Shown here in pieces: positions 53,975 to 64,000 of a stretch of DNA of 64,000 nucleotides. The DNA is from Sipunculus nudus. Lineage: Eukaryota > Annelida > Sipuncula > Golfingiida > Sipunculidae. The DNA lies in the NCBI GenBank assembly GCA_026874595.1, contig CM049310.1, positions 21,180,058 to 21,244,057 on the forward strand, given 5' to 3'. The notes beneath the pieces were generated by a model. It was not told the DNA's origin. It saw only the letters and a list, made by a program, of their open reading frames with translations, and did not search any database. Position 1 is the stretch's first letter; each line of letters opens with the position of its first letter. The position numbers and the translations under genes were made by a program.

Positions 53975-54705
53975 TATAATAATCATGATAATGGCTGTTG
54001 TCAACTTCTTCTTGTTGACATTTATTTCATATGATTAACTCATTAAGCATTATGCACTACAAGAGCTATCACACATCACAGCTTGAGAAAGATGTGGCAC
54101 CACAGTATGAGTTTCACTATTACCTCCTTCAGCAAGATGCAATGTATGCTGCATCATGTAACCTTCCTTAATTTATACCTCGCCTGAATAATCACCAATG
54201 GATGTGTCGCCCTGTTTGACCAGCAGACCATGGTTCTCCTCGCCAAACATCAATTTAGTCAGCAGTATCCCAGTGACATACTTTCTCACACAATTAACAG
54301 GAGGCTGAGCTACCATTACTTGTCACTGTGAGTGAAAGTGACCACAAAAAGAAGAACCATTATGTATCACTTCTTATAAATTGCTTTGAACATGGTAATA
54401 ATGAAAATATTTAGAATTTCTCATGGACTGAAATGCAAGCACAAGAGCCTTTCCCCCAAGACAAATATGTTATCATCAACTTAAGTTCAAAACTTATCAT
54501 TTGTTTGATATCTTAAAATGAAAATATATATAAAAAATACAAACAAAAAGGTTTAATATTTCTTTCAGATGATGTACCATCTCTTTAGCTGAACCCGAAC
54601 ATAAAACATTGTCTGATATATTTTTGTGATCCCTCAGAAATTCCTAAACTTGTGAACCACATAAACTGAAACTCTTACGATTGCATTCTTTAATCATATT
54701 TCTGG
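53975..54705. other. Non-coding, nothing recognised
   Basis: AT-rich sequence after the LINE tail. No gene or repeat family is recognised. Confidence 0.5.
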
Positions 54706-54707
54706 AA

Positions 54708-54842
54708 CAGTAGAACCCAGCCAAGCAATCTCCTCAGTATATAGCAACCACCTCAATATAACAACCACTTGTTCATGGTCCCAATTCTATTTTTGCTTTT
54801 TATAGAAAAATTCACTTAAGTTATAATTTCAGGGTTTTACTG
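54708..54842. mobile_element. Short Tigger-like MITE
   Basis: The left end CAGTAGAACCCAG and the right end GGGTTTTACTG are inverse-like. The body 'caaccacctcaatataacaacc' and 'ttcatggtcccaattctattt' matches the copy at 31669. TA flanks are degraded. Confidence 0.55.
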
Positions 54843-54844
54843 TG

Positions 54845-56010
54845 TATTTATCACCAGTTCAGCACAACCTATCTGGTTCAATCAATTTTGACACCTTGCC
54901 AACTGACAATTACTATTAATTTTAAAGATACTGAGGACTTTATTTTTTTTTTAAAAAGTTATCTTGCTGACACCTTGTTTGGAAGTTTCATATTTGATCA
55001 CTGCTGTATTGATTTTAGTTTCACAAGGACACTGAATAGCTGGCAAAACAAATATATTAAAGAGCAGGAAAAGATTGATAAATATTGCTTAAAATTTGTT
55101 ATGCATCATGTGAATTACAGATTAAGATCCTGCTAGTATCAGGTTATTTAGGTTTGGGTAGTTATCCATGAAAATAATAATGTCCCATAAAAAAATCTCA
55201 TGTGGGCAAAATGTTCACATATTCTTAGTGAGTAGTACCAGACTGTGTATGTTACACATAATATGACAACATATTTAATCTTCCTGTGAGAACTGGAAGA
55301 TAGCCACCTTGTCTTGGTCAACTTAGCAAATTTCCCATCACAATTAACAAGGGATTGGGGAAGTCATGAGTTGTGATACTGAAAGTCAGTTGAACCTGTA
55401 GTAATTTTGGAAATTCCAGGGTCAACATTTAGAAGTGGTTTTGTACTACCTGAAGTGATTGTGGTGGAAGCTTAAATTGTACCCATACAATGTTTTCCTG
55501 ATCAGTAATGAACTTTGATCTGTACTTTCCACAAATAATACCAGTGACCTAATAACACTGATGTAAATAGGCTGTGAACAACAGGGCTTATATCATATGA
55601 AATCTGCCCTAAGTTTTCATGTCATAGTGCATGCTTATTTTGTGACACTATCTATCAGCTTTCAGATAAAGGGTGCTTTATCATAGGGTGTCACATATAT
55701 TATGTTGGTCCACTGATGTATACTTTAATAAAGTTTATCATTCAAATATTACACAGAATAAATAAAGTTGAACCATGATCCCTTTGTTGCACTAACATGT
55801 AAAAAATTCCATAGTAAGCAGGTTTAGGTTCTGCCTGTGTTTGTTTTAATTTATATTTTTAACTGAAATGTCATTCACATGTTTTAAAGAATGTTGGAAG
55901 GATAAATCTCTGGATACATATGAAGACTCCACTACAAGTTGTCACTGAATGCATTGATAAAATTTTCATGGTAGGTCAATCATTAATAAATCCATGCAAC
56001 TCAGACAATA
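54845..56010. other. Non-coding, nothing recognised
   Basis: AT-rich sequence. An open frame of about 80 residues at 54888-55136 has no recognisable family and is probably incidental. Confidence 0.5.
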
Positions 56011-56011
56011 A

Positions 56012-57600
56012 CTAGAATACGGGTAGTCAACAAGCGAAGTCCTACGTGTATCCGCCACAATCAGAGTAGGACTGGTGAAGTGAGGCATGGATTAAGTGGC
56101 AAGGGGAAATAAAGTTACATGTGTTACATATTAGAATGGATGTCTGCCACGTAAACATGATTGTAGGTGGCACCACCTGTTATTTGAATGAGAAACTATC
56201 CAAGATGCACATGCAAAATTTCAGGTGGAAAAGTCAAACCACTGCAGAGATATGAGTGATTTTATCCCACAGCAGACAAACAGATGGACGCTGTGCAAAA
56301 ATGGCTGCAGGTGGCGCCACCATTTTTGTGTATGTTATAAAGCTATCAAAGGGCTACATTTGTGTAAAATTTTTTTCCTGATTGGTCAAATAAGTCCGGA
56401 GATATAAGCATTAATGTCTACAACGTGAACGTGAATGAAGCTGGCGCCACCTGTCATAAAATCAAGAAAGCTATCCAGGATGTAAATACATGCCGAATTA
56501 CAGGTAATTTGGTCAAACTGCTGCAGAGATATGTTATTTTAACCCAAGGCAGACAAACAGATGGACACTGTGCAAAAATGGCTGCAGATGTCGCACCATT
56601 TTTGTGTATGTTATAAAGCTATCAAAGGGCTACATTTGTGTAAAATTGTTTTCCTGATTGGTCAAATGAGTCCGGAGATATAAGCATTAATGTCTACAAT
56701 GTGAACATGAATGAAGCTGGCGCCACCTGTCATAAAATCAAGAAAGCTATCCAGGATGTATACGCATGCCGAATTACAGGTAATTTGCTCAAACCACTGC
56801 AGAGATATAAGTGATTTTAACCCAAGGCAGACAAATAGATGGACACTGTGCAAAAATGGCTGCAGGTGGCACACCATTTTTGTGTATGTTATAAAGCTAT
56901 CCAAGGGCTACATTTGTGTAAAACTTTTTTCCTGATTGGTAGAATGAGTCCGGAGATATAAGCATGGATGTCCACAGTGTGAACGTGAATGTAGATGGCG
57001 CCACCTGTCATAAAATCAAGAAAGCTATGCAGGATGTATACGCATGCCGAATTTCAGGTAATTTGTTCAAACCACTGCAGAGATATGAGTGATTTTAACC
57101 AAAGGCAGACAAACAGGTGGACGCTGTGCAAAAATGGCTGCAGGTGGTGCCACCATTTTTGGGTACATTATAAGGCTATCCAAGGGCTACATTTTTTTTC
57201 CCCGATTTGTCAAATGGTTCCTGAGATATGACCTTGGATGTCTGCAGCATGAACATGAATTTAGGTGGTGCCACCTGTCATAAAATCAAAAAAGCTATCT
57301 AGGATGTATATGCATGCCGAATTTCAGGTGAATTAGTCAAACCACTGCAGAGATATGAGTGATTTTAACCCAAGGCAGATGAACAGATGGACACTGTGCA
57401 AACATGGTTGCAGGTGGCGCCACCATTTTTTATGCATGTTATAAAGCTATCCAAGGGCTACATTTGTGTAAAAAAATTTTCCTGATCGGTCAAACGGTTC
57501 CCAAGATATGTGGGTTTATGTGTGGAAACAGACGCACAAACGGACACTGGTAACAGAGGAAAGGTCAGAGGTCAACCAAAAATGAGGGCGCAGCAGTTCA
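56012..57600 (+). repeat. ~280-bp tandem array with GGTGGCGCCACC motifs
   Basis: About five units of roughly 280 bp. Each has two GGCGCC-type motifs: one before 'atttttgtgtatgttataaa' (about 56310, 56588, 56866, 57142 and 57414) and one before 'tgtcataaaatcaagaaagc' (about 56441, 56719, 56995 and 57264). They also share 'ccactgcagagatatgagtg' and 'tgcaaaaatggctgcagg'. The left end starts CTAGAATACGGGTAG, the inverse of the end at 527. A GTATCCGCCA motif occurs inversely at both outer regions (about 56049 and 57743), so the full element may reach about 57757. Confidence 0.85.
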
Positions 57601-57759
57601 CATGTGACCGATCAAAATTCTGAATTTTCAAAAATTCTGCCCAGTGTTTATGGAGGAGTTCTCCGGAAACCTATGCGGTGATGGCGGTAGCATCTTTGAA
57701 AACAAAGTATCTGCAAAACTCCTATTAGGCAGTTTTGGCGGATACAATTATCTAGTTGA

Positions 57760-58925
57760 AATAAAAACAAAAAGAAGTTTCTTCCCTGAGTTTTTGTATG
57801 AACCTTGCATGAAGCAAGTTGTTGTTTTCAGTCAATTATCTGAGAATGTTCTTCAAAGAACAGTTTCACAGATGTTACTGAAATTTGATAAGATAGGTTG
57901 TGAGGGAAAATGTCAATGTGATTAAATTTTGGTATAAATCATAATCCCACCTAAATAACCCCAGGATGAACATTCTACAAGCTTCAGCAGCACTGTTTAC
58001 CACATGAACTTAAAGCATTAGCATGTGACCATATGGCATCTGTAGAACATGAACTGGGAGGTCACAGATGTCAATGTGGTTTTCCTGAAAGGTAACAGTA
58101 AATCAATGTTAAATAGTGGAGGGCAGCAATATCACAATGTCCAGGGTTGTTTTCCAGCATATTTTTATTGGGAAAAATTATTCGTATGAATCTTATAGTT
58201 AATATCCAACATTCGAGGGCACCACCTTTGAGCACCTTCTACGCAGGGTTTGGCCCCCCCCCCCCATTTTGTGCCGAAGTATACACATTGCATCCCCAAG
58301 TATAAACATTATATAGTAATACTAATATCTATTTATAATGCCGATTGTATAAAGCTGGTACATACAAAGGCTTATAAGCCCTGAGTTATACTGATCACTA
58401 CAGATGAGCAAATGCCAGCAGACAAATAGGAATCATGTACCATGACATCCTTGAGGTACACACTGAGAAGTTATGATCAAGACCATGTACTGATGTCAAT
58501 GAGACAAAATGGTAATATTTATTTATTACTTCACCGTCTGCTTAATGAAGCACTGTAAGACCAGTCAGGAAAGTGAAACCAACTTTCAGATGGAGCTATG
58601 ATTCAATGTGCCATATCTGTTAAAGAAAACTGCACCATGTAAAGAATGCTGCTTACACAACAGGTACTCAAGTTACAAACTGAGAACCTTACATTTCATC
58701 TGATGTGATATCTCTGTACATCTGTATGATAAACTGAAAGGTCTGATTGGTTTATTTCCAGTAGCTTCTTAGACCATGCAGTATCATTTTAATAAACAAA
58801 CCTCTGGGATGAAGACCATGGGAATACCCGTCATAGATTGATTACTGCCTTTATGAGTGAGCCACAGCTCCATACTACAGTTATTACTCTACAAGATTAA
58901 CTGATGGGTAGTTTACAACAAACTG
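57760..58925. other. Non-coding, nothing firm
   Basis: A frame at 57644-57925 (93 residues, with a C-terminal Cys cluster) has no recognised family. A C-tract lies at 58253-58265. No gene is supported. Confidence 0.4.
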
Positions 58926-58929
58926 GGTA

Positions 58930-59178
58930 ATCTCATGGGACCCAGTACATCATCCGGCTGCCTAAACACTCTAGGTAAGCTCATGGCAACTAGTGTATCA
59001 TCATCAGGCTGCCTAAACACTCTGGGTAAGCTCATGGGAACCAGTGCATCATCATCAGGCTGCCTAAACACTCTAGGTAAGCTCATGGGAACCAGTGCAT
59101 CATCATCAGGCTGCCTAAACACTCTGGGTAAGCTCATTGGAACCAGTGCATCATCATCAGGCTGCCTAAACACTCTAC
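58930..59178. repeat. 51-bp minisatellite, about five copies
   Basis: Each copy reads roughly 'actctgggtaagctcatggg' followed by 'aaccagtgcatcatcatcag' and 'gctgcctaaac'. Because 51 is divisible by three, a 17-residue repeat stays open on both strands and creates frames of about 140 residues. There is no sign of a real gene around it. Confidence 0.95.
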
Positions 59179-59179
59179 A

Positions 59180-61270
59180 GGGCCACTCATGTGTCAAACC
59201 CTGGTGCAAAACTAAAGGAACATGGCTGGCAAATGTGTATGAAAACATGTCACCAGTCATTGAGCAGCATGTATACACTCTCCCTTTCAGACATGAAAAC
59301 TCAACTTTCCAGAAAGGCAACTTGGCAGAAAACATTACTACTAATTAATAATTGTTACGACCCACTCAACCATGACAAGTTTACAATACCTCATCCATTG
59401 TTATGTATAATTCTCTACTTGTGCAGGTGTACTGGTATCCTTGGTGACAAATCTGCTAATGATTCCCATCAGGAGGCGTAGTAAAGTTTTCCTCCTTATG
59501 TACTGGAGCTCTATGTTACAACCTTACATCATTCGACTTCCAGCATGGGGAGTTCCTGAGATCAGCATAACAGTATTCAGTCATGGCATGAATCAGGAAA
59601 GCCAGAAACTGTTATAAGGTAATGAAAACTATTTTTATTCACATTCCAAATTCATCATGTCAAAACAATTCACCAAAAGTATGTAAACTGTGGCTAAAGT
59701 GTACACAGTTGCAACTGGTGATGACTATCTTTTCTTTAGTGGATTATCTGACCACAAGGTGGCAGTCTCAGCTGTCATTATCACTTTATACAGAAAAATG
59801 AATCCAGATGAGAGATATGAACTTTCACACACAAAATAGTGGTGTCAGAAAATGGTGATTATCAATCAGTCAATCTATATGCAACATGAATTCATATTAC
59901 CACTCATTACAGGCATGATAAAGGTAAAAGACAAAAAAAGTAAGTTTTCTGAAAAAAAAGAGTACACCTCTTGGAATTAAAGAGTGAAAAAAAGAGTAAA
60001 ATTAGCACCAATCCCCCCATATTTTATAACAGACTGAATAGGGATGTGCTTTGCATACCACAATTGTGTATATATATCAACCCATATCGTCCCCAAAGTC
60101 AGAAACATATATGATGTACATCCCCCTGCATGAAGATATGGGCATTTTCCACATGTGTGACATATGCTGGACATTTGCACACAAAGAATCACAAAATATT
60201 CCATTCTTGTTCTAACTGGACTGTTAAAGCAGGAGAGAAATAGTATATATTTAATCCAAAACAGGTATATATATTAAAGATATTTAAATATTCTGAGAAC
60301 ATTGTGATAAAACTTATTAATGAATGTCAGCATTACAAAGACCTTAAAATATTAAAAGCTTCACAAAAGCATTTGTCACAATTTTTCAGTGACATATTAC
60401 TGATGTTTAAAAAGGTAAGCTAATAGTTTTTCAGGGCAATATTAAAGTAGGGGTAATATGAGTAGCAAGTTTAAGACTTGAGCACTGAGTATCGTCTGGC
60501 CCTCAGATGACACAGAACATTAAATAATCACTCATATAGCTTCTTATATTCAAAAGACAGGTTTACAGGCCTATTTCATAAATTAATGACCAAAAGTAAT
60601 TTTGTCTTAATGTGTTAGCCTGTTTGAGTACAAATATCATAATTTCAGACTCAACATCTAAGGTTAAAACACTCAGAACTGAGCACTTGTTAGCACTAAC
60701 AGTATTCACAGGTTCACACCTTCTTGTCACATTTTGACAAGCTAAGTGATCAGTGTTGATGCTGAAACTCTTGTACTGTACATGTTAATCAGGTTGAGTC
60801 ATCAGCCATAGATGACTAAGTCCTGTATGTCTACATCCAGGCACCTGATTATAATGAGCTGCCAACTGGGAAAGGAACAGCATGAACAGTTTGATGGTGA
60901 CATGCACATATAAAAACCTGCAGCAAGCGCGAACTTGCTTGCTGAATAATCCCTAGGCATCAAACTAATGCAAATATACTATATAACATATTTATTGAGT
61001 ATGCACCTGTACCTCACAAGAAAATATACCAGTCATAAATTGCATTAAGTTTTTACATTGATGTTGATGTACCACTAATTATATAATTATAATACCTTTA
61101 GAAACAGAACATTTCACAGAAAGACATGGTTCAGTGATAACTCGTGTCTTGTATCATCAATTATGACATAAATCACTCTTGAAAAGAAGATCAGTCAGTC
61201 TTATGCAATACTGTTTCTTATATATAAAAAATTAATATACCTAGGGAGCCCTACAGATAATTTTCAAATA
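59180..61270. other. Non-coding, nothing recognised
   Basis: AT-rich DNA with no repeat family or gene recognised. If the candidate promoter at 61.6 kb serves PI4KB, this lies in its first intron. Confidence 0.4.
59752..59765 (+). promoter_or_regulatory. CTCF-like motif
   Basis: CCACAAGGTGGCAG matches the CTCF core well. It lies between the minisatellite and the candidate promoter. Confidence 0.3.
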
Positions 61271-61280
61271 TATATATACT

Positions 61281-61340
61281 CAGGACAGGCAATAATTGAA
61301 TAAATAATATCAGGACAGGCAATAATTGAATAAATAATAT
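61281..61340. repeat. Perfect 30-bp tandem duplication
   Basis: The unit beginning CAGGACAGGCAATAATTG and ending 'aataaataatat' occurs twice without a mismatch at 61281-61310 and 61311-61340, which suggests a recent duplication or polymorphic length. Confidence 0.95.
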
Positions 61341-61643
61341 TAATAAATTCAATCTTAAGTTAATGGACGGCGGGCGATTGTATTTCAATATCATGCAATA
61401 TTTTCCGATATACACTGTAATTTTTCTAATATTTCAGCAGTTACCACCATATGATTTAAATTTGATAAATGTCTGATAGACATTTCTAAGTTCTGACATT
61501 TTATGACAAGCAAACAATCCTGATTCAGTGATTGTCAGAAAAGTACAAGGGGTGGCTTGCATTTAGTTTCCTAGGGCATGATGACAATACCATGTTGCTG
61601 GGTCCCATTTTTTTCAGAATAATATCATATAATTCCCTCTCAC

Positions 61644-61980
61644 CTGAAAATTGGGGTGAAAGTGTCGATCTAAAATGCCTTGGCCGAACCCTTGGAAACC
61701 ATTTAGATCTTTCGTGAGGGGGAAGCCATATTGAAATGAACCACACGGAAGCGGAAGTGAGTCATTTGTTATTCGTCCTGATTCGTTCTGTCGTTCCGTC
61801 TGAAAGTCGACATGGCCGCGGTCAGGAGGGTGAAACTTAACTTCCGTGGAGTTATTTGCTTTTCCTACCGTGAACTACTTGTCTGAAGACATCCTGATCT
61901 TCCAGGATATTAAAAATGGTATGGCATTTGCAAAAATTATGTTCAATCGCCTTGCCAATCTGTGGGCGTAAGGTAATTAT
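61644..61980. promoter_or_regulatory. Candidate bidirectional promoter / non-coding first exon
   Basis: A CpG-richer island in AT-rich DNA with two ETS-type sites (CGGAAG 61746-61751 and CGGAAGTG 61752-61759) and TGAGTCA at 61758-61764. On the minus strand a consensus donor CAG|GTGAGAG falls at 61644/61643, so a non-coding exon could splice to the PI4KB leader near 42518. On the plus strand an AAG|GTAATT donor lies near 61971. No open frame of note continues from the ATG at 61812. The link to PI4KB is inferred from strand and order only. Confidence 0.35.
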
Positions 61981-61984
61981 GAAT

Positions 61985-63370
61985 CTCAAGCGAGGCGCAC
62001 ACAGGCCTGCCTAAACAAAATCAGAGGTCGCTGACGCTGCAGTTCCTGCAATCAACTTCGACCTTTAACCTCACTGCAGTAAACATTGTGGTATTCCCTG
62101 AGTGTGGGGTAAAAACAATAGTTGAAGTATATGACCAGATAGCCTCTAACCACTAAATAAAAAAACGCAGTTAACAGCTGACTTATGCAAACCCACCTTC
62201 CTATATTATGCAACCCCGTGTAACGGCCCATAAAGTCTTATTAAAAATACACATAAAATGATATATGTCTCAATCATCATGCATTAGGTTAAGGAAAATT
62301 TTGTTTTGCTGCCAGGACATAATAAAAGCCCAAAGGCAATGCCATTAACTGTTTTGAAAACAGAATAAGTTCTTACAAATGATAATAAACATATTGTGCA
62401 AATAATTGCATTAAGAATATATTATAACTTATGTTCATAGAATCTGGGTGGTAAAGCCTTCTATCACACTGTAAGATTCTCCCCATAACATTCCAAAAAG
62501 TGTTTAATGTCAGTCAGGGAATTCAATTTGTCATTGGTTTACCAATGTTAAAATAAAAATAAGATAAATTTGTCTATTACCCTATTTTGCTATGTTCATT
62601 TATCACAATATTTTCAATGTTCATTTGATAATATGTGTTTCATTTATAATGTGGGATTGATTCATCAGTTGTGAATAATTACAAAAGTGACCTAGTAACA
62701 AGTTAATTCAAGGTAATACATTGGTAACAGTTACATAAATGATAAGTCCCATTGCTTTGTCAGCCCAAATGACAGTAATAATGTCAGTAAATTAACAATC
62801 CCAGAGTATATTAAAATGATGATGTCATACTTACCTTTCTTCAAAAGCCAGAAAAGCATTATACACATTGCCACCAGTGCTTTTCATAACAAGATACATT
62901 AGTCATATGGTTGGAATTAAGTTAACAATTGTTTTAGCATTTTATAAATGTATCAGTTCAACAAGAATATGAAAGTCTCATCCTGTCACTGAATATGCTG
63001 TTTTGGTAGAGTGTTCCCATGTTTACACAGCAATAGGTGCACTATGGCTCTGTGACCTGTACAGGGTGTTAACCAGGTGGGCAGAGACCAATCACTCAGT
63101 TACCAGCCCTGCTGTTTGATAATAACCTCTTTGATGATACTCCACTTCTGGATGTATTTACCATAAGTGAAATTTGGCTTAGCCTGAAGGTGACCAATTC
63201 ACAGTAACCTCTTGTAAATCATCAACACAGAGATTAGAGACCCACTATCCATTTCTGCAGTTTCACATAAAGATACTGATTAAGTGCTGGGTTTTATTAT
63301 TTTTATCCAATCAGCCTAACTGACACTGTTTCATTTTCACTGTTTTGATTATTAGTATTAATATTAATAT
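61985..63370. other. Non-coding, nothing recognised
   Basis: AT-rich DNA between the candidate promoter and the last repeat. No gene, RNA or repeat family is recognised. Confidence 0.5.
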
Positions 63371-63379
63371 ATATCAGTT

Positions 63380-64000
63380 GTTAGCTCAGCTGACTATAAG
63401 TCATCTGAGCTATAGTTGTGGTCCATTGTCCGTCGTCTGTCCGTCCATAGATGTGGCATGTTTTGAAACCATAAGACATAGGAATCCAGAATTCGGCATA
63501 ATGTTTGATGTCCCCAAGATCTCCTACCAAGACGCAAACTGGGTCACTGCGACTTCGTTCCTTGAGAAATTAAGGAAAAACCTCAATTTTTTTTATTAAA
63601 AACCTATTTTCACACTTCAGGACTGCCTAATATCAAAAGCACTCATCTGTTTTTCCTCATATTTACCATAAATATTCCTCTATATAGTTCCTATTTACAT
63701 GCCAGAAATTAAGTCTGTTTAGTATAATTTCTTTAAGTTATGGGCCTGAACATAATGGACTTTGTAAAAAATCAGGAAAAATATTTACTCATTTAACATG
63801 AAAAAGTTTGAAACTAGAGTCTATTTTCCCAAGTATATAACTATGTTTAATGAAGATTCAATTGTTTACCCAAAATTAGATCTGAATTTTGTTAATTTTT
63901 AAGTTATTAGCATAAAAATAAAATCAGTACCTTAAATTTTGCCCAACTTTGACCATGGCAATTTTTTTTTCATGTATGTACCATTGATTTAATTTTCACA
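63380..64000 (+). mobile_element. Helentron-like element, 5' part, cut by the window end
   Basis: Starts TTAGCTCAGCTGACTATAAG and continues collinearly with 2803-3430 and with the inverse of 46900-47572 ('atgatgtt-gatgtccccaag', 'cacacttcaggactgcctaa', 'gcccaactttgaccatggca'). The microsatellite near its start is short here. Confidence 0.85.

Noticed and set aside
54888-55136. 82-residue frame resembling a small protein
   Set aside because: AT-rich composition with Phe/Lys/Ile bias, no start or splice context and no family.
57644-57925. Possible small gene of 93 residues with a Cys-rich end
   Set aside because: No recognised family, no splice or promoter context, and it overlaps the edge of a repeat element.
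58930-59178. CRISPR-like regular repeats
   Set aside because: The units abut without unique spacers and the DNA is animal; it is a minisatellite.
61525-61746. Coding exon of 73 residues on the minus strand at the candidate promoter
   Set aside because: No family match, and the good donor at 61644 would cut it. It is better explained as non-coding leader or promoter DNA.

Overview
The window is animal (eukaryotic) nuclear DNA. It is AT-rich, mostly non-coding and crowded with transposable-element debris. It holds one clear protein-coding gene, with GT-AG introns, on the minus strand. The repeat repertoire points to a lophotrochozoan, most likely a mollusc such as a bivalve: elements that begin with a GCTCAGCTGACTATAAGTC-type hairpin followed by a GACG/GTCC microsatellite, arrays rich in AGGTCA, arrays rich in GGTGGCGCCACC, a tRNA-Leu-like SINE, and pogo/Tigger-like MITEs. 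The taxon is inferred from recalled repeat styles and was not checked against a database.

The gene is phosphatidylinositol 4-kinase beta (PI4KB, type III beta). Fourteen coding exons on the minus strand run from the ATG at 42473 to the stop codon at 25022. All phases join cleanly, giving 2769 bp and 922 residues. An in-frame TAA upstream and an A at position -3 fix the start. The kinase core is intact ([15 protein letters not shown] and DFG all present), as are the helical domain and a protein-kinase-D-type site. The N-terminal region is longer and more acidic than in vertebrates, and the central linker carries a Cys/His cluster. A long 3' UTR probably runs from 25021 to about 21.2 kb, where there is an AATAAA. 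A possible non-coding first exon and bidirectional promoter lies at 61.6-61.98 kb, which would make the first intron about 19 kb.

Layout: 1-7.04 kb is stacked repeats (the end of a GGCGCC-rich array, a Helitron-like element with AGGTCA arrays, then a Helentron-like element with a nested copy of itself). 7.1-21 kb is downstream intergenic DNA with a Tigger-like element, a SINE, a PIF/Harbinger-like MITE, a CT microsatellite, a foldback element and diverged arrays. 21.2-42.5 kb is the PI4KB gene. 43.4-48.6 kb is one tandem-array element split by insertion of a 2.65 kb element. 50.6-53.97 kb is a three-deep nest: a 5'-truncated LINE, holding a Tigger-like element, holding a hAT element with an 8-bp target duplication. 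56.0-57.7 kb is a second GGCGCC-rich array. 57.8-63.4 kb holds a 51-bp minisatellite and the candidate promoter. From 63.38 kb another Helentron-like copy runs off the end.

I found no prokaryotic features, no CRISPR array and no second convincing gene. The observations most worth following are a 53-bp intronic tandem repeat that multiplies a PI4KB splice donor, nuclear-receptor-type sites multiplied by a transposon array, one 12-bp palindrome shared by otherwise different repeat families, and insertion junctions and hairpins that identify a Helentron-like family.
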